Shown one piece after another: positions 5,518 to 5,551 of a stretch of DNA of 5,551 nucleotides (positions within the stretch are counted from its first letter, which is position 1; each line of letters opens with the position of its first letter). The stretch covers positions 1-5,551 of the forward strand of contig JABZJU010000036.1 in NCBI GenBank assembly GCA_015257635.1. The letters are read 5' to 3'. Position numbers and translations under genes: made by a program. Under the pieces are notes generated by a model that saw nothing but the letters and a program-made list of their open reading frames with translations, was not told the origin of the DNA and searched no databases. The stretch is from Nanosynbacter sp. (GTDB lineage: Bacteria > Patescibacteriota > Saccharimonadia > Saccharimonadales > Saccharimonadaceae).

Positions 5518-5523
5518 ATTATA
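5518..5523 (-). promoter_or_regulatory. Possible -10 box for the MazG-like gene
   Basis: A perfect TATAAT lies at 5523-5518 on the minus strand. Transcription would begin near 5511, leaving a leader of about 94 bases. The best-spaced -35 is only ATATAT, so the call is modest. The rest of 5418-5551 is AT-rich, with no gene seen before the right edge. Confidence 0.4.
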
Positions 5524-5551
5524 CTCTGATTTATCAAACAATATATCACTT

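Overview
This window reads as bacterial chromosome. It most resembles a small-genome Patescibacteria/CPR organism, with Saccharibacteria (TM7) my best guess. The reasons are very tight gene packing with ATGA and TAATG overlaps, a shortened HrcA, and several promoters whose -10 box lies so close to the start codon that the mRNAs should be leaderless or nearly so. TGA is used as a stop (gmk and the small membrane ORF), so this is not a lineage that reads UGA as glycine. The lineage call is inference from style; no rRNA or phylogenetic marker was analysed.

Every supported gene lies on the minus strand. In transcription order (right to left) they are: a MazG-like nucleotide pyrophosphohydrolase with its own leader (5103-5551); an unrecognised 183-residue protein (4460-5011); a stand-alone C-terminal half of translation factor LepA/EF4 with no GTPase domain (3420-4379); a remnant of a 5'(3')-deoxyribonucleotidase gene (3251-3417); guanylate kinase (2531-3241); a six-helix membrane protein with an LssY C-terminal-type domain, overlapping gmk by ATGA (1167-2534); and then a heat-shock operon of hrcA, a 54-residue single-helix membrane ORF, and grpE, which runs off the left edge.

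The heat-shock operon is the clearest regulatory unit. A CIRCE operator (1137-1163) overlaps the -35 end of a promoter whose predicted start point is the A of the hrcA ATG. HrcA should therefore repress its own operon, which continues through the small membrane ORF into grpE by overlapping stop and start codons.

The least ordinary part is 3250-5011. There, lepA has lost its first half but kept an intact reading frame and gained a new start next to an extended -10 box. It sits beside a gene of different strand composition and directly upstream of a gutted nucleotidase gene. This suggests a site of past rearrangement. The two best candidates for something undescribed are the GTPase-less LepA and the small membrane protein embedded in the hrcA-grpE operon.
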